NCBI GenBank assembly: GCA_002401855.1 | Contig: NVUH01000038.1 | Span: 1 to 32,772, forward strand | Origin: Hyphomicrobiales bacterium | Lineage (GTDB): Bacteria > Pseudomonadota > Alphaproteobacteria > Rhizobiales > OSC116 | Length of the DNA stretch: 32,772 nucleotides | Direction: 5' to 3' | In this document: positions 24,714 through 32,308 of the stretch, piece after piece | How the letters are laid out: each line of letters begins with the position of its first letter | Position numbering within the stretch: the stretch's first letter is position 1 | The notes under the pieces: generated by a model | What the model was told of the DNA's origin: nothing | Databases searched by the model: none | What the model saw: only the letters and a program-made list of their open reading frames with translations | Translations under genes and position numbers: made by a program

Positions 24714-25468
24714 TTAAAGTTCAAAATGTATCAAAAGAATTTAGTGAAAAATTAATATTAGATGATATCAATTTTAGCCTCGATAAAGGCGGCATTACCT
24801 CTATCATCGGGCCGAATGGCGCCGGCAAATCTACCCTTTTGTCTTTAATGGCACGGCTTATGCCTTTAGACCAAGGCCAAATAAGTTTTGATGATTTGGA
24901 TATTAAACAAACCCCCAGTGGTGTGTTGGCCAAAAAAATCAGCATCCTTACCCAGAGCAACCATATCAGCGCGCGGCTAACTGTGCTACAATTGGTGATG
25001 TTTGGGCGGTTTCCGCACCATAAAGGGCGGCCGCAACAGGCGGATCATGCACATGTGGCCAGAATGCTTGAACTGATGGAATTGGATGAAATTGCTGATC
25101 GGTTTATTGACCAGCTATCGGGCGGGCAGCAGCAGCGGGCATATATTGCGATGATTTTGAGCCAAGATAGTGATTATATTTTGCTTGATGAACCGCTGAA
25201 TAATTTGGATATGAAGCATGCACGTAACATTATGAAGAGCCTACGCAAGATTGCCGACGAGATGAATAAAAGCATTATCTTGGTGATACATGACATTAAC
25301 TTTGCTGCTGCTTACAGCGATTTATTCATCGCGCTTAAAGATGGCAAGATCATCGTGCAAGGCAGTGTTGATGACGTGATGACCGAGGCTAATATTGAGC
25401 TTATTTACGACATGCAGGTTGACATTAAAACAATTGATGGCAAGAAACATGCTTTTTATTACACATAA
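24710..25468 (+). CDS. Siderophore ABC transporter ATP-binding protein (FatE/YclP-like)
   Basis: 252 residues from the ATG at 24710 (an upstream in-frame start at 24659 lies inside the permease gene). All ABC ATPase motifs are intact: Walker A GPNGAGKST (34-42), Q-loop SILTQSN near 81, signature LSGGQQQR near 135, Walker B YILLDEPL near 155-162, and H-loop VIHD near 193. The C-terminal segment resembles FecE/YclP ATPases of iron-siderophore importers. It powers the permease pair encoded upstream and completes the transporter. Confidence 0.92.
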   Translation: MIKVQNVSKEFSEKLILDDINFSLDKGGITSIIGPNGAGKSTLLSLMARLMPLDQGQISFDDLDIKQTPSGVLAKKISILTQSNHISARLTVLQLVMFGRFPHHKGRPQQADHAHVARMLELMELDEIADRFIDQLSGGQQQRAYIAMILSQDSDYILLDEPLNNLDMKHARNIMKSLRKIADEMNKSIILVIHDINFAAAYSDLFIALKDGKIIVQGSVDDVMTEANIELIYDMQVDIKTIDGKKHAFYYT

Positions 25469-25492
25469 CCCCACTTTAAATTAGGAGATAAT

Positions 25493-25792
25493 ATGAAAAC
25501 CTCAACTGACATTAAAACAGAATCGGCACATAAATATATCGCGCAGCTTTGTAAGCATTTTGCGCATAAAGTTGAGTCGACTTATAATATTGACCATGAT
25601 GCCAAAACCGCATCAGGATTGACCAAATTCCCCATGGGACAGACGGTTTTCACTGCCAAAAATAATGTTTTGAGTGTGCATGCCGAATGCGAAAATGAGC
25701 AGGCTTGCAAAGCTATGCAAGGGGTGTTTGATGCGCATATCGTTAAATTTTCTTTTAGGGAAGAACTTGATTATAAATGGTTGATTGAATAG
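25493..25792 (+). CDS. DUF2218 domain protein
   Basis: 99 residues, the full length of the DUF2218 family: KYIAQLCKHFAHKVE, then a central FPMGQTVFTAKNNVLSVHAE strand pair and a C-terminal FREELDYKWL. No signal peptide. Members are small cytoplasmic proteins often found in or beside siderophore and iron-uptake operons; the biochemical role is unknown. It lies 24 bases behind the ATPase gene with a good ribosome binding site (TTAGGAGATAAT), so it is most likely the fifth gene of the iron-uptake operon. Confidence 0.8.
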   Translation: MKTSTDIKTESAHKYIAQLCKHFAHKVESTYNIDHDAKTASGLTKFPMGQTVFTAKNNVLSVHAECENEQACKAMQGVFDAHIVKFSFREELDYKWLIE

Positions 25793-25819
25793 AGTTATGC
25801 TTTCGTATCATAGACTCTA
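25790..25819 (+). other. Imperfect hairpin at the end of the iron-uptake operon
   Basis: TAGAGT-TATG (25790-25799) pairs with CATA-GACTCTA (25809-25819) with one bulged base. It begins at the DUF2218 stop codon. There is no clear U tract, so it is at best a weak terminator or a transcript-end stabiliser. Confidence 0.35.
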
Positions 25820-25937
25820 AGCTTGTGCATATAGCCTTGCAAAGACTTCTATATTAGGAAGATCGACTAGCTATTCACTGTTTGTTTACCATTTTAAGTA
25901 ATCATATAGATCTATTCTAATTTAAATCTACGTGATG

Positions 25938-26297
25938 ATGTCAACAGTAACCCCAACAGCCCCCGCGCAAATGAAACCTGCGAAAAATAGCGAAAAGCGC
26001 GCCATGTGGCTTGCGTTGTTATTTGGCATCGGACTTTTATTGTGCAGTTTTGCTTTAAGCCTAGCGCCGAAATCTGGCGCTAAAGTTGCCGTGTTTACCG
26101 TGCCTTGGGCAACAAACAATCAGGCCATTTTTACCATTGCGCGCGCCGATGCAAATGTTGCAGCGTTGGGCAAGGTTGAATGGATTGCCATTGCTACTGA
26201 TGATCAGATAAATTTAGTTTCGCGCCTCTATCAGGCGGGTGCGTTTTTAGTGATTGATGCTGCTTTGCTCATTTCGTGTGGTGTTATCTCCAATTAA
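25938..26297 (+). CDS. Small membrane-anchored hypothetical protein
   Basis: 119 residues from the ATG at 25938; GTG at 25932 and ATG at 25935 are in-frame alternatives, and no strong ribosome binding site separates them. A cationic N-terminus precedes one membrane helix at ~24-43 (WLALLFGIGLLLCSFALSLA). The C-terminal ~75 residues follow a pattern seen in small rhizobial proteins of unknown function: VAVFTVPWA, a central ADANVAALGKVEWIAIA, then LVSRLYQAGAFLVIDAALLISC. The C-terminal segment is also hydrophobic. Its stop is 19 bases before the chemoreceptor gene, so the two may be co-transcribed. Function unknown. Confidence 0.6.
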   Translation: MSTVTPTAPAQMKPAKNSEKRAMWLALLFGIGLLLCSFALSLAPKSGAKVAVFTVPWATNNQAIFTIARADANVAALGKVEWIAIATDDQINLVSRLYQAGAFLVIDAALLISCGVISN

Positions 26298-26316
26298 GAA
26301 AAGTTAGGGAATAAAA

Positions 26317-27792
26317 ATGAAAAATATGATTACAGATGAAGGAATTGATGGGTTTAGAGCTTCGTTCGGCAAGTTCTTTTTTCCATTTTTATGGGTTAAT
26401 TTTTTAGCTGTCACGGCAATGCAATTTTATAATGAAGTGTATTTGGCGACATGGATTGCTGGCATTGGATTTATATCGGCAGCAGTGCCGACATATTTAT
26501 GGTATAAAAGTGGTGCGATCGCCGCAACTCGTTATACCAGCTCTGCATCCATGGCGATTTTAGTGGTCATATTGATCAACGCATTTAGCGGCACGGATTA
26601 CCAAATTGACATTCATATGTATATTTTTGCTACCATTGCCATTATGGCGGGGTGGATTGATTGGCGCGCGGTTATTGTTTTTGTAGCGGTTATTGCGGTG
26701 CATCATTTGGTATTGAATTTCCTTTATCCGCTGGCTATTTTCCCTGAAGGCGCCAATTTATTACGGGTAATTTTTCATGCGGGTGTGTTGATATTACAAG
26801 CGTCATTTTTGGTTTGGTTGATACAGAGGCTTAGCATGTCAATTCAATCAGCCGATACCGCTGTGCAGGAAGCCAATGAAGCCCAAAAAGCAGCTGAGAA
26901 ATTGTCGCTTGAGCGTAATGAAGCTGGTGAGACAATTACACAACGGCAACAAGAAGTTGATGATTTAATTAAAAACTTTAAAATAAATGTGAGCCAAGCG
27001 TTGGAAAATGTGACTGGTAATAGCAGCCAAATGAAACAAATTGCTAGTGATTTGACTGATATGTCTGATAATGCTTCAGGGCAAATTTCATTGGCATCAG
27101 ATAGCTCACTAGATGCCTCTAAAAATGTTAACACGGTGGCGGTGGCGGCTGAGGAGCTATCTTCATCGATTGGAGAGATTACTCGACAAGTTGAGCAAAC
27201 CAATAGCATTGTGAAAAAAGCCAGCGAAAAGGCAATGCAAACCAATGAGCAAGTGATTAGTTTGAGCGAAAAAAGCCAAAAAATTGGTGCTGTGGTTTCG
27301 TTGATTCAAGACATTGCCGAGCAAACCAATTTGCTGGCGCTGAACGCCACAATTGAAGCGGCGCGGGCTGGTGAAATGGGCAAAGGCTTTGCGGTTGTGG
27401 CCTCGGAAGTTAAAAACCTTGCCAACCAAACAGCCAAAGCCACCGAAGAGATTTCGGCACAAGTGACTGACATTCAAACATCAACCGAAGATGCTGTTGA
27501 GGGCATTCAGGAAATTACCAAAATTATGAGCGAAGTGGATGAATATACAACAGCCATTGGTTCATCTGTGGCGCAACAAAATGACGCCACTATTGAGATT
27601 TCGGAAAATGTATCACAAGCCTCTGACGGCACACAGGATGTGGCCAACAATATGGGCAATATATCTAAAACCATAGAACAAACAAACCAGTCGGCTAGCC
27701 AAGTGGCCAAAATGTCTGGCCAAATGGACGTTCAAATTGACGATTTAAAAGGCTCGATTGATGATTTTTTAAAGAATGTAGCCAGTGCCTAA
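26317..27792 (+). CDS. Methyl-accepting chemotaxis protein with a six-helix membrane sensor
   Basis: 491 residues. The N-terminal 170 contain about six membrane helices (~20-36, 43-63, 76-91, 99-113, 118-137 and 149-169) with only short loops, so there is no periplasmic ligand-binding domain. A helical linker (~172-225) follows with no evident HAMP domain. The signalling domain contains the conserved hairpin tip [21 protein letters not shown] (in two parts, ~333-353) and flanking methylation-helix repeats rich in Glu/Gln/Ala. There is no C-terminal CheR/CheB-binding pentapeptide. It signals to CheA/CheW. The sensed cue is probably within the membrane (redox, energy state or a hydrophobic ligand). 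The start follows TTAGGGAA. A strong terminator ends the gene. Confidence 0.85.
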   Translation: MKNMITDEGIDGFRASFGKFFFPFLWVNFLAVTAMQFYNEVYLATWIAGIGFISAAVPTYLWYKSGAIAATRYTSSASMAILVVILINAFSGTDYQIDIHMYIFATIAIMAGWIDWRAVIVFVAVIAVHHLVLNFLYPLAIFPEGANLLRVIFHAGVLILQASFLVWLIQRLSMSIQSADTAVQEANEAQKAAEKLSLERNEAGETITQRQQEVDDLIKNFKINVSQALENVTGNSSQMKQIASDLTDMSDNASGQISLASDSSLDASKNVNTVAVAAEELSSSIGEITRQVEQTNSIVKKASEKAMQTNEQVISLSEKSQKIGAVVSLIQDIAEQTNLLALNATIEAARAGEMGKGFAVVASEVKNLANQTAKATEEISAQVTDIQTSTEDAVEGIQEITKIMSEVDEYTTAIGSSVAQQNDATIEISENVSQASDGTQDVANNMGNISKTIEQTNQSASQVAKMSGQMDVQIDDLKGSIDDFLKNVASA

Positions 27793-27807
27793 TTTTACTT
27801 GCTTACG

Positions 27808-27837
27808 AAAAAGCCGCTCTTTGAGCGGCTTTTTTTT
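27808..27837 (+). terminator. Intrinsic terminator behind the chemoreceptor gene
   Basis: AAAAAGCCGCTC (27808-27819) pairs with GAGCGGCTTTTT (27823-27834) around a 3-base loop, followed by more T residues. This is a strong, potentially bidirectional rho-independent terminator, 16 bases behind the stop. Confidence 0.95.
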
Positions 27838-27918
27838 GGCATATATTGGCTAAATTAACCTTTTAGCTGACAGTATTTGTCAGTATGGTGGGTTATGGTG
27901 ACGAAAAAGGAAATTGCC

Positions 27919-28536
27919 ATGACCAAAACTGACTTTAAGAAAACACTTAAAATATTTTACAACCCCAAGCCGAAACGATATGAAATTATTGAAATTCCTA
28001 AGATGAATTTTTTAATGATTGACGGCAAAGGTGTGCCTGGTACATCACAAGCTTATATCGACTCGTTGGCGGCCTTATACCCACTGGCTTATAAGCTTAA
28101 ATTTATGGCCAAGGCGATGGAGCAGGATTATGTCGTGCCATCACTACAAGCTTTGTGGTGGGCTGATGATATGAATGATTTTGTGGCGGGCAACAAACAC
28201 AATTGGCAATGGACATTGATGTTGATGCAGCCGCATTGGATTACGCCCGATATGGTTGGGCAAGCGCGCACAGATGTGGCCACCAAAAAAGATGCGCCCA
28301 AGCTGTTGCAGAATGTGCGGTTTGAAGCTTATGACGAAGGTTTGGTGGCGCAATATTTACATATTGGTTCTTATGATGATGAAGGGCCCGTTCTTAAATA
28401 TATGCATGAGGAATTTATCCCTGCTGAAGGTTATAGAATGCATGGCAAGCATCATGAGATTTATATTTCTGACCCACGCAAAGTGGAAGCAGAGAAACTT
28501 AAAACTATTCTTAGACAACCAGTTATAGTTGTTTAG
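27919..28536 (+). CDS. GyrI-like small-molecule-binding domain protein
   Basis: 205 residues from the ATG at 27919, preceded by AAAGGAAA. The frame extends to 27877 without a ribosome binding site. It is a stand-alone GyrI/SOUL-type domain: an N-terminal segment KRYEIIEIPKMNFLMIDGKG, typical of the long GyrI-like group, a central W-rich ALWWADDM, and C-terminal LHIGSYDDEGP and YRMHGKHHEIYISDPRK. Members bind hydrophobic cations or other small ligands, and some are hydrolases; the ligand here is unknown. No DNA-binding domain is attached. It is preceded by the terminator, so it has its own promoter (not clear in sequence). Confidence 0.8.
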   Translation: MTKTDFKKTLKIFYNPKPKRYEIIEIPKMNFLMIDGKGVPGTSQAYIDSLAALYPLAYKLKFMAKAMEQDYVVPSLQALWWADDMNDFVAGNKHNWQWTLMLMQPHWITPDMVGQARTDVATKKDAPKLLQNVRFEAYDEGLVAQYLHIGSYDDEGPVLKYMHEEFIPAEGYRMHGKHHEIYISDPRKVEAEKLKTILRQPVIVV

Positions 28537-28647
28537 TACTTTGAAGATTGTGTAGTTTGTTAACTTATAGTTGCTATACCTTATGCTAATTGAATAAGGC
28601 GAAGCTAAACATATTTGCCGCCATCATTATCTAGTGTCGGGGAAAAT

Positions 28648-28950
28648 GTGAAAAAGTTACTTACTATTTTAGTTCTTACCGTGATGATTACGAGTTGCAC
28701 TCAAAGAACCGAATATGTTCAGGCATCATATACCAGCACAGCGCTGTATGACGGTTGGGAGTGCAGCAAATTACGCGAAGAATATATATCGGTTGAAGAG
28801 GTGTTTGTTCAGTCTTCCCAAACTCAAGGCAATTTTGTGAATAGCGATGTTGCAAGCCTTAAAGGCCAGCGTGTGGCTTTGCGCCAATCTGCACGTAATG
28901 CGGGCTGTGGTGGCCACACAGTGTCTGAAATTATTACGGTTGAGCCATAA
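28648..28950 (+). CDS. Small putative lipoprotein
   Basis: 100 residues from a GTG at 28648 with the ribosome binding site CGGGGAAAA. A longer frame from a TTG at 28615 would bury the signal sequence. The N-terminus KKLLTILVLTVMITSC is a lipoprotein signal, with a lipobox-like ITSC giving a lipidated Cys at ~16. The mature part is polar with two more cysteines (ECSK and NAGCGG) that could form a disulfide, and a region ASLKGQRVALRQSARNAGC resembling small rhizobial lipoproteins of unknown function. Function not known. Confidence 0.65.
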   Translation: MKKLLTILVLTVMITSCTQRTEYVQASYTSTALYDGWECSKLREEYISVEEVFVQSSQTQGNFVNSDVASLKGQRVALRQSARNAGCGGHTVSEIITVEP

Positions 28951-28970
28951 ATATATATCATCTAGCTGGG

Positions 28971-29606
28971 TTATTTTGCTAGTTGTAAAAGCTGATGCGG
29001 CTGATCGAAAATGAATTGTGGGCTATATTCATTTAATTCATCGGCTGAGCCAAAGCCCCATAGAACGCCTGCTTTGTCGAGCTGGTTGTTTTTTGCGGCG
29101 CGCATGTCATATAGCCGATCACCAATCATGATGCTGTTTTTAGGCGCTTTGCCGCTGGCTAGTAATGTGGCTAATTGTTGGCTTTTGCTGGTGCCATCAT
29201 TGGCGCCGCTGACAAATTCGAAAAAGTCGAATAGGCCATGCATTTTTAAAATACGGATGGCAAAATCTTCGCGTTTTGAGGTGCAAACGCCGAGGCGGAT
29301 GTTTGGTAAATCGTATAGTTTTTGCAAGGTTTCAGCGATGCCGTCATATACCACATTTTCTTGATAGCCTGTGAGCGTGTAATTTTCGCGGTAGCTGATG
29401 ATTAATTTTTCGGCCAATTGAGGATCGTCATCTGCTAATACTAACATTGTTTGGTCGAGTGGTGGGCCAATATATTGCGCCATATTTTCGGCGGTTTGCA
29501 AGGGTAAGCTATGGGTTTTGAGTGCGTAATTGATGCTATTGACATAACCCAATTGAGGGTCGGCTAATGTGCCATCCAAATCAAAAATAAGCATTTCATA
29601 GGGCAT
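28971..29606 (-). CDS. HAD-family phosphatase (phosphoglycolate phosphatase-like)
   Basis: 211 residues. HAD motif I is DLDGT at 9-13 with nucleophile Asp9, motif II is the Thr in VCTSKRED (~107), motif III is the Lys in the SKSQQ region, and motif IV is MIGDRLYDMRAA (~160). A helical cap domain lies between motifs I and II (~16-85), as in the Gph/PGMB group. The likely substrate is a small phosphomonoester such as 2-phosphoglycolate, but sequence alone does not fix it. It lies 3 bases behind rsmD on the same strand, so it belongs to the pseudouridine synthase-rsmD-HAD run. Confidence 0.8.
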   Translation of the reverse strand: MPYEMLIFDLDGTLADPQLGYVNSINYALKTHSLPLQTAENMAQYIGPPLDQTMLVLADDDPQLAEKLIISYRENYTLTGYQENVVYDGIAETLQKLYDLPNIRLGVCTSKREDFAIRILKMHGLFDFFEFVSGANDGTSKSQQLATLLASGKAPKNSIMIGDRLYDMRAAKNNQLDKAGVLWGFGSADELNEYSPQFIFDQPHQLLQLAK

Positions 29607-29609
29607 AGA

Positions 29610-30173
29610 TTATCCTTTATAGCGGGAAATTATAATTTGGGTGTCGCCATATTTGCGCTCATCGATGACGTCGAAGCAAGCGGGCATTTCTATGGTGGCG
29701 CGCTTGGTTTCTTCTAATATTAAAATGGCATTTGGTTTGAGCCAACCGTGAATGTGCAATGCGGCGAAAGCTTTTTCGCCCATGCCTTTATCATAAGGCG
29801 GGTCGGCAAATACCAGATCGAATTGTGGGGAGCGCTTGGAGCGCGGGCCGATGTCTGTGGCATCTTGGCGGGAGATTTTGCTTTTGCCGTTTAAGCCCAG
29901 TGCCATGGTGTTTTCGCGGATCAGGCCGCGGGAGGCTGCGGCATTATCGACAAATAGGCACCATTGTGCGCCGCGAGAAAGAGCCTCGATGCCTAAGGCG
30001 CCTGTGCCAGCAAAAAGATCGGCAATATAGGCGCCTTCTAGATCGAGGTTTTCTATGCCGTGGGCTAGAATGTTAAACAGGCTTTCGCGCACCCGATCGG
30101 ATGTCGGGCGCACGGCGTTGTCTTTGGGGGTGAATAGGTTTTTGCCCTTGAGCGAGCCGCCTACTATACGCAT
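29610..30173 (-). CDS. rsmD: 16S rRNA (guanine(966)-N2)-methyltransferase
   Basis: 187 residues. It methylates G966 of 16S rRNA in the small subunit using S-adenosylmethionine. Family features are MRIVGGSLKGKNL at the start, VRPTSDRVRESLFNIL (21-36), the SAM-binding loop DLFAGTGALGIEALSRGA (52-69), and the catalytic FADPPYDKG (122-130). It follows the pseudouridine synthase gene on the same strand with a 20-base gap, an RNA-modification pairing common in Rhizobiales. Confidence 0.93.
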   Translation of the reverse strand: MRIVGGSLKGKNLFTPKDNAVRPTSDRVRESLFNILAHGIENLDLEGAYIADLFAGTGALGIEALSRGAQWCLFVDNAAASRGLIRENTMALGLNGKSKISRQDATDIGPRSKRSPQFDLVFADPPYDKGMGEKAFAALHIHGWLKPNAILILEETKRATIEMPACFDVIDERKYGDTQIIISRYKG

Positions 30174-30193
30174 ATTTTTATACTCATTGATGG

Positions 30194-31732
30194 CTATTTA
30201 TCACGACTGCCACGACGTGGTGCGCCGCTGCGGTTGCCTGCAGGTTTGCCGCCACGGGCGCGTTCACGATGGCCTGTGCCAGATTTACCGGGTTTGCCTT
30301 TGTTAAAACCTTCGGACTTGCCACCATATGAACGACCGCCTTTTTCATCACGGCGGTCACTGCGTGGGCCTGAACGATATTCACTACGTTCGGCATTGCG
30401 GCCATCATTGCGTTTGCCGCGTGTATCGCGCTCATCACGGCCACGATCATCACGGCCTTTATTGTCTCTATCTTCGCGTTTGCGATCGCGGTTATAGGAG
30501 GGGCGTTCATTGTTACGACCTGGACGTTTTGCATCGCCATATGATGAACGTTTTTCGTTACGATCGCCACGGCGGTCATCTCTGTCACCTTCAAATGAGC
30601 GGCCACCGCGTGCATCGCGTCTTTCGCCACCATCTCTATTGTCGCGGCGGTTATCGCCATCACGGCCTCTGCTGCCGCCTCTGTCATCTCTTTTGCCGCC
30701 ACGATCATCTCTTTGACCGTCTCTGGATCCGCGGGTGGCGCGGCTGTCATCACGATAACCGACTTGGTCTTGTGGGCGTAATTCGGCATCATAACCTTCG
30801 TCAATTTGGTCATAAACATCACCCAGCTGGTCTTTTAGCATTTGAGTGGTGATGGGCTCGACTGTGCCGCGCTCCATATTGTCTAACTTGAATGGGCCAT
30901 ATGACAGGCGGATGAGGCGGTTGACTTGTAAGCCAAGTGCGCCCAAAACCTCTTTAATTTCGCGGTTTTTGCCTTCTTTTAGGCTGATGCTAATCCAGCA
31001 ATTGTCGCCTGTTTGGCGCTCAAAAGTCGCGATGATTGAGCCATATCTGACGCCTTCAACGGTGATGCCATTTTTAAGAGTATCGAGCTTGGCTTGGCTG
31101 ATTTTACCATAAGCGCGGGCGCGGTATTTGCGCACCCAACCTGTGCTTGGCATTTCTAAATGGCGGGCTAGTGAGCCGTTATTGGTGATCAGCAATATGC
31201 CTTCGGTGTTGATATCCAAACGGCCAACAGACACCACGCGCGGTAGACCTTCTGAGCGCAAGCGTGAGAATACAGTTGGGCGGCCTTCTGGGTCACCATG
31301 TGAGGTGACGAGGCCTGATGGCTTGTAATATTTCCACAGGCGGGTGGCTTCTGGGGCTTTGATTAATTTACCATCGACTTTGATGATGTCTTTTTCTGAC
31401 ACTTTAACTGCGGGTGTGGTGAGTAAGCGGCCGTTGACTGAAACGCGTTTGTCTTCGATCCAGCGTTCGGCATCGCGGCGCGAACAAAGGCCAGCGCGTG
31501 CCATCACCTTGGCAATGCGGTCAAATTTAACCGTGGTTTTTTTGGGGGTTGAGCCATGCATATCAAGGCTTTTGTTTTTATCGTCGAACTTTTTGTCGCC
31601 GAATTTTTTATCGCCGAACTTTTTATCGCCGAATTTCTTATCGCCGAACTTTTTGTCGCCGAATTTCTTATCGCCGAACTTTTTGTCGCCGAATTTTTTA
31701 TCTTTAAAGGGGGGATTGTTGTCGTATGACAT
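30194..31732 (-). CDS. RluB/RsuA-type pseudouridine synthase with repeat-rich N-terminus and Arg/Asp-rich tail
   Basis: 512 residues from the ATG at 31732 (an ATG at 31756 is a possible alternative; neither has a strong ribosome binding site). Domains in order: eight tandem pentapeptides KKFGD (12-51, the last KKFDD), an S4 RNA-binding domain at ~68-115 (RIAKVMARAGLCSRRDAERW), and a catalytic RsuA-family domain at ~130-300 with catalytic Asp173 in GRLDINTEGIL. A long low-complexity tail (~305-512) follows, dominated by Arg, Asp and Gly and ending in a basic Arg/Gly/Lys segment. It isomerises uridine in ribosomal RNA, most likely in 23S. The extensions are common in form among alphaproteobacteria and probably bind RNA, but the KKFGD array is unusual. 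First gene of the run with rsmD. Confidence 0.85.
   Translation of the reverse strand: MSYDNNPPFKDKKFGDKKFGDKKFGDKKFGDKKFGDKKFGDKKFGDKKFDDKNKSLDMHGSTPKKTTVKFDRIAKVMARAGLCSRRDAERWIEDKRVSVNGRLLTTPAVKVSEKDIIKVDGKLIKAPEATRLWKYYKPSGLVTSHGDPEGRPTVFSRLRSEGLPRVVSVGRLDINTEGILLITNNGSLARHLEMPSTGWVRKYRARAYGKISQAKLDTLKNGITVEGVRYGSIIATFERQTGDNCWISISLKEGKNREIKEVLGALGLQVNRLIRLSYGPFKLDNMERGTVEPITTQMLKDQLGDVYDQIDEGYDAELRPQDQVGYRDDSRATRGSRDGQRDDRGGKRDDRGGSRGRDGDNRRDNRDGGERRDARGGRSFEGDRDDRRGDRNEKRSSYGDAKRPGRNNERPSYNRDRKREDRDNKGRDDRGRDERDTRGKRNDGRNAERSEYRSGPRSDRRDEKGGRSYGGKSEGFNKGKPGKSGTGHRERARGGKPAGNRSGAPRRGSRDK
31580..31699 (-). repeat. Eight-unit 15-base in-frame tandem repeat
   Basis: Exactly 120 bases encode eight copies of Lys-Lys-Phe-Gly-Asp (the last has Asp instead of Gly). 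Units differ only at synonymous third positions (AAATTC or AAGTTC, GAT or GAC). Such arrays change copy number by slippage or recombination without breaking the frame, so length may vary between strains. Confidence 0.95.
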
Positions 31733-31855
31733 GTTGCTATACCATCTGTTGAGCATGTGACTTATAGATATCGCATCTTATAAGCGCACTGGGTTAAAAT
31801 TTTTCTCTTTGTAACAGAGCTTGACCCGCAGGGAAAGTGATTTTATAAAATTATA

Positions 31856-32308
31856 ATGAATCATAAAAGCCACATGCAAATTGCCCTAGATGAAGCCCGT
31901 GCCGCTGAAGCGCGCGGTGAAGTGCCGATTGGCGCAGTGATTGTCGATAAAACGGGTAAAATAATCGCCCGTGCGGGCAATGAAAGCCGTGCAGAAAATG
32001 ACCCGACAGCCCATGCTGAAATTTTGGCGATTAGGCGGGCGTGTGCGGTATTGGGCGTTGAGCGGTTAATTGGCTGTGACCTATATGTGACGCTTGAGCC
32101 ATGCAATATGTGCGCTACGGCGATAAGTTTTGCGCGTATAGGCAAGCTTTATTATGCGGCACAAGATGTAAAGGGCGGCGCGGTTGACAATGGCACGCGG
32201 TTTTACCATTCAACCATCTGTCACCATATGCCTGAGGTGATTGGTGGGATAGAAGAAATTGAGGCCAGTGAATTGCTGAGTGCGTTTTTTAGGGCAAAAC
32301 GGGATTAG
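31856..32308 (+). CDS. tadA: tRNA-specific adenosine deaminase
   Basis: 150 residues. It converts A34 to inosine in tRNA-Arg(ACG). It belongs to the cytidine-deaminase superfamily, with zinc ligands His53 (in TAHAEILAIRRA), Cys83 and Cys86 (LEPCNMC) and catalytic Glu55. The N-terminus ALDEARAAEARGEVPIGAVIV is typical. It is divergent from the pseudouridine synthase gene across about 120 bases, another RNA-modification gene in the same neighbourhood. Its stop overlaps the stop of the convergent last gene (TTAG at 32305-32308). Confidence 0.95.
   Translation: MNHKSHMQIALDEARAAEARGEVPIGAVIVDKTGKIIARAGNESRAENDPTAHAEILAIRRACAVLGVERLIGCDLYVTLEPCNMCATAISFARIGKLYYAAQDVKGGAVDNGTRFYHSTICHHMPEVIGGIEEIEASELLSAFFRAKRD

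Noticed and set aside
30184..30822. Long alternative frame rich in Met, Ala and Val inside the pseudouridine synthase tail
   Set aside because: It follows from the repetitive Arg/Asp/Gly codons of the real gene; no ribosome binding site and no domain.
31344..31760. Plus-strand frame with repeated LSPNF units
   Set aside because: It is the complement of the KKFGD array in the real minus-strand gene.
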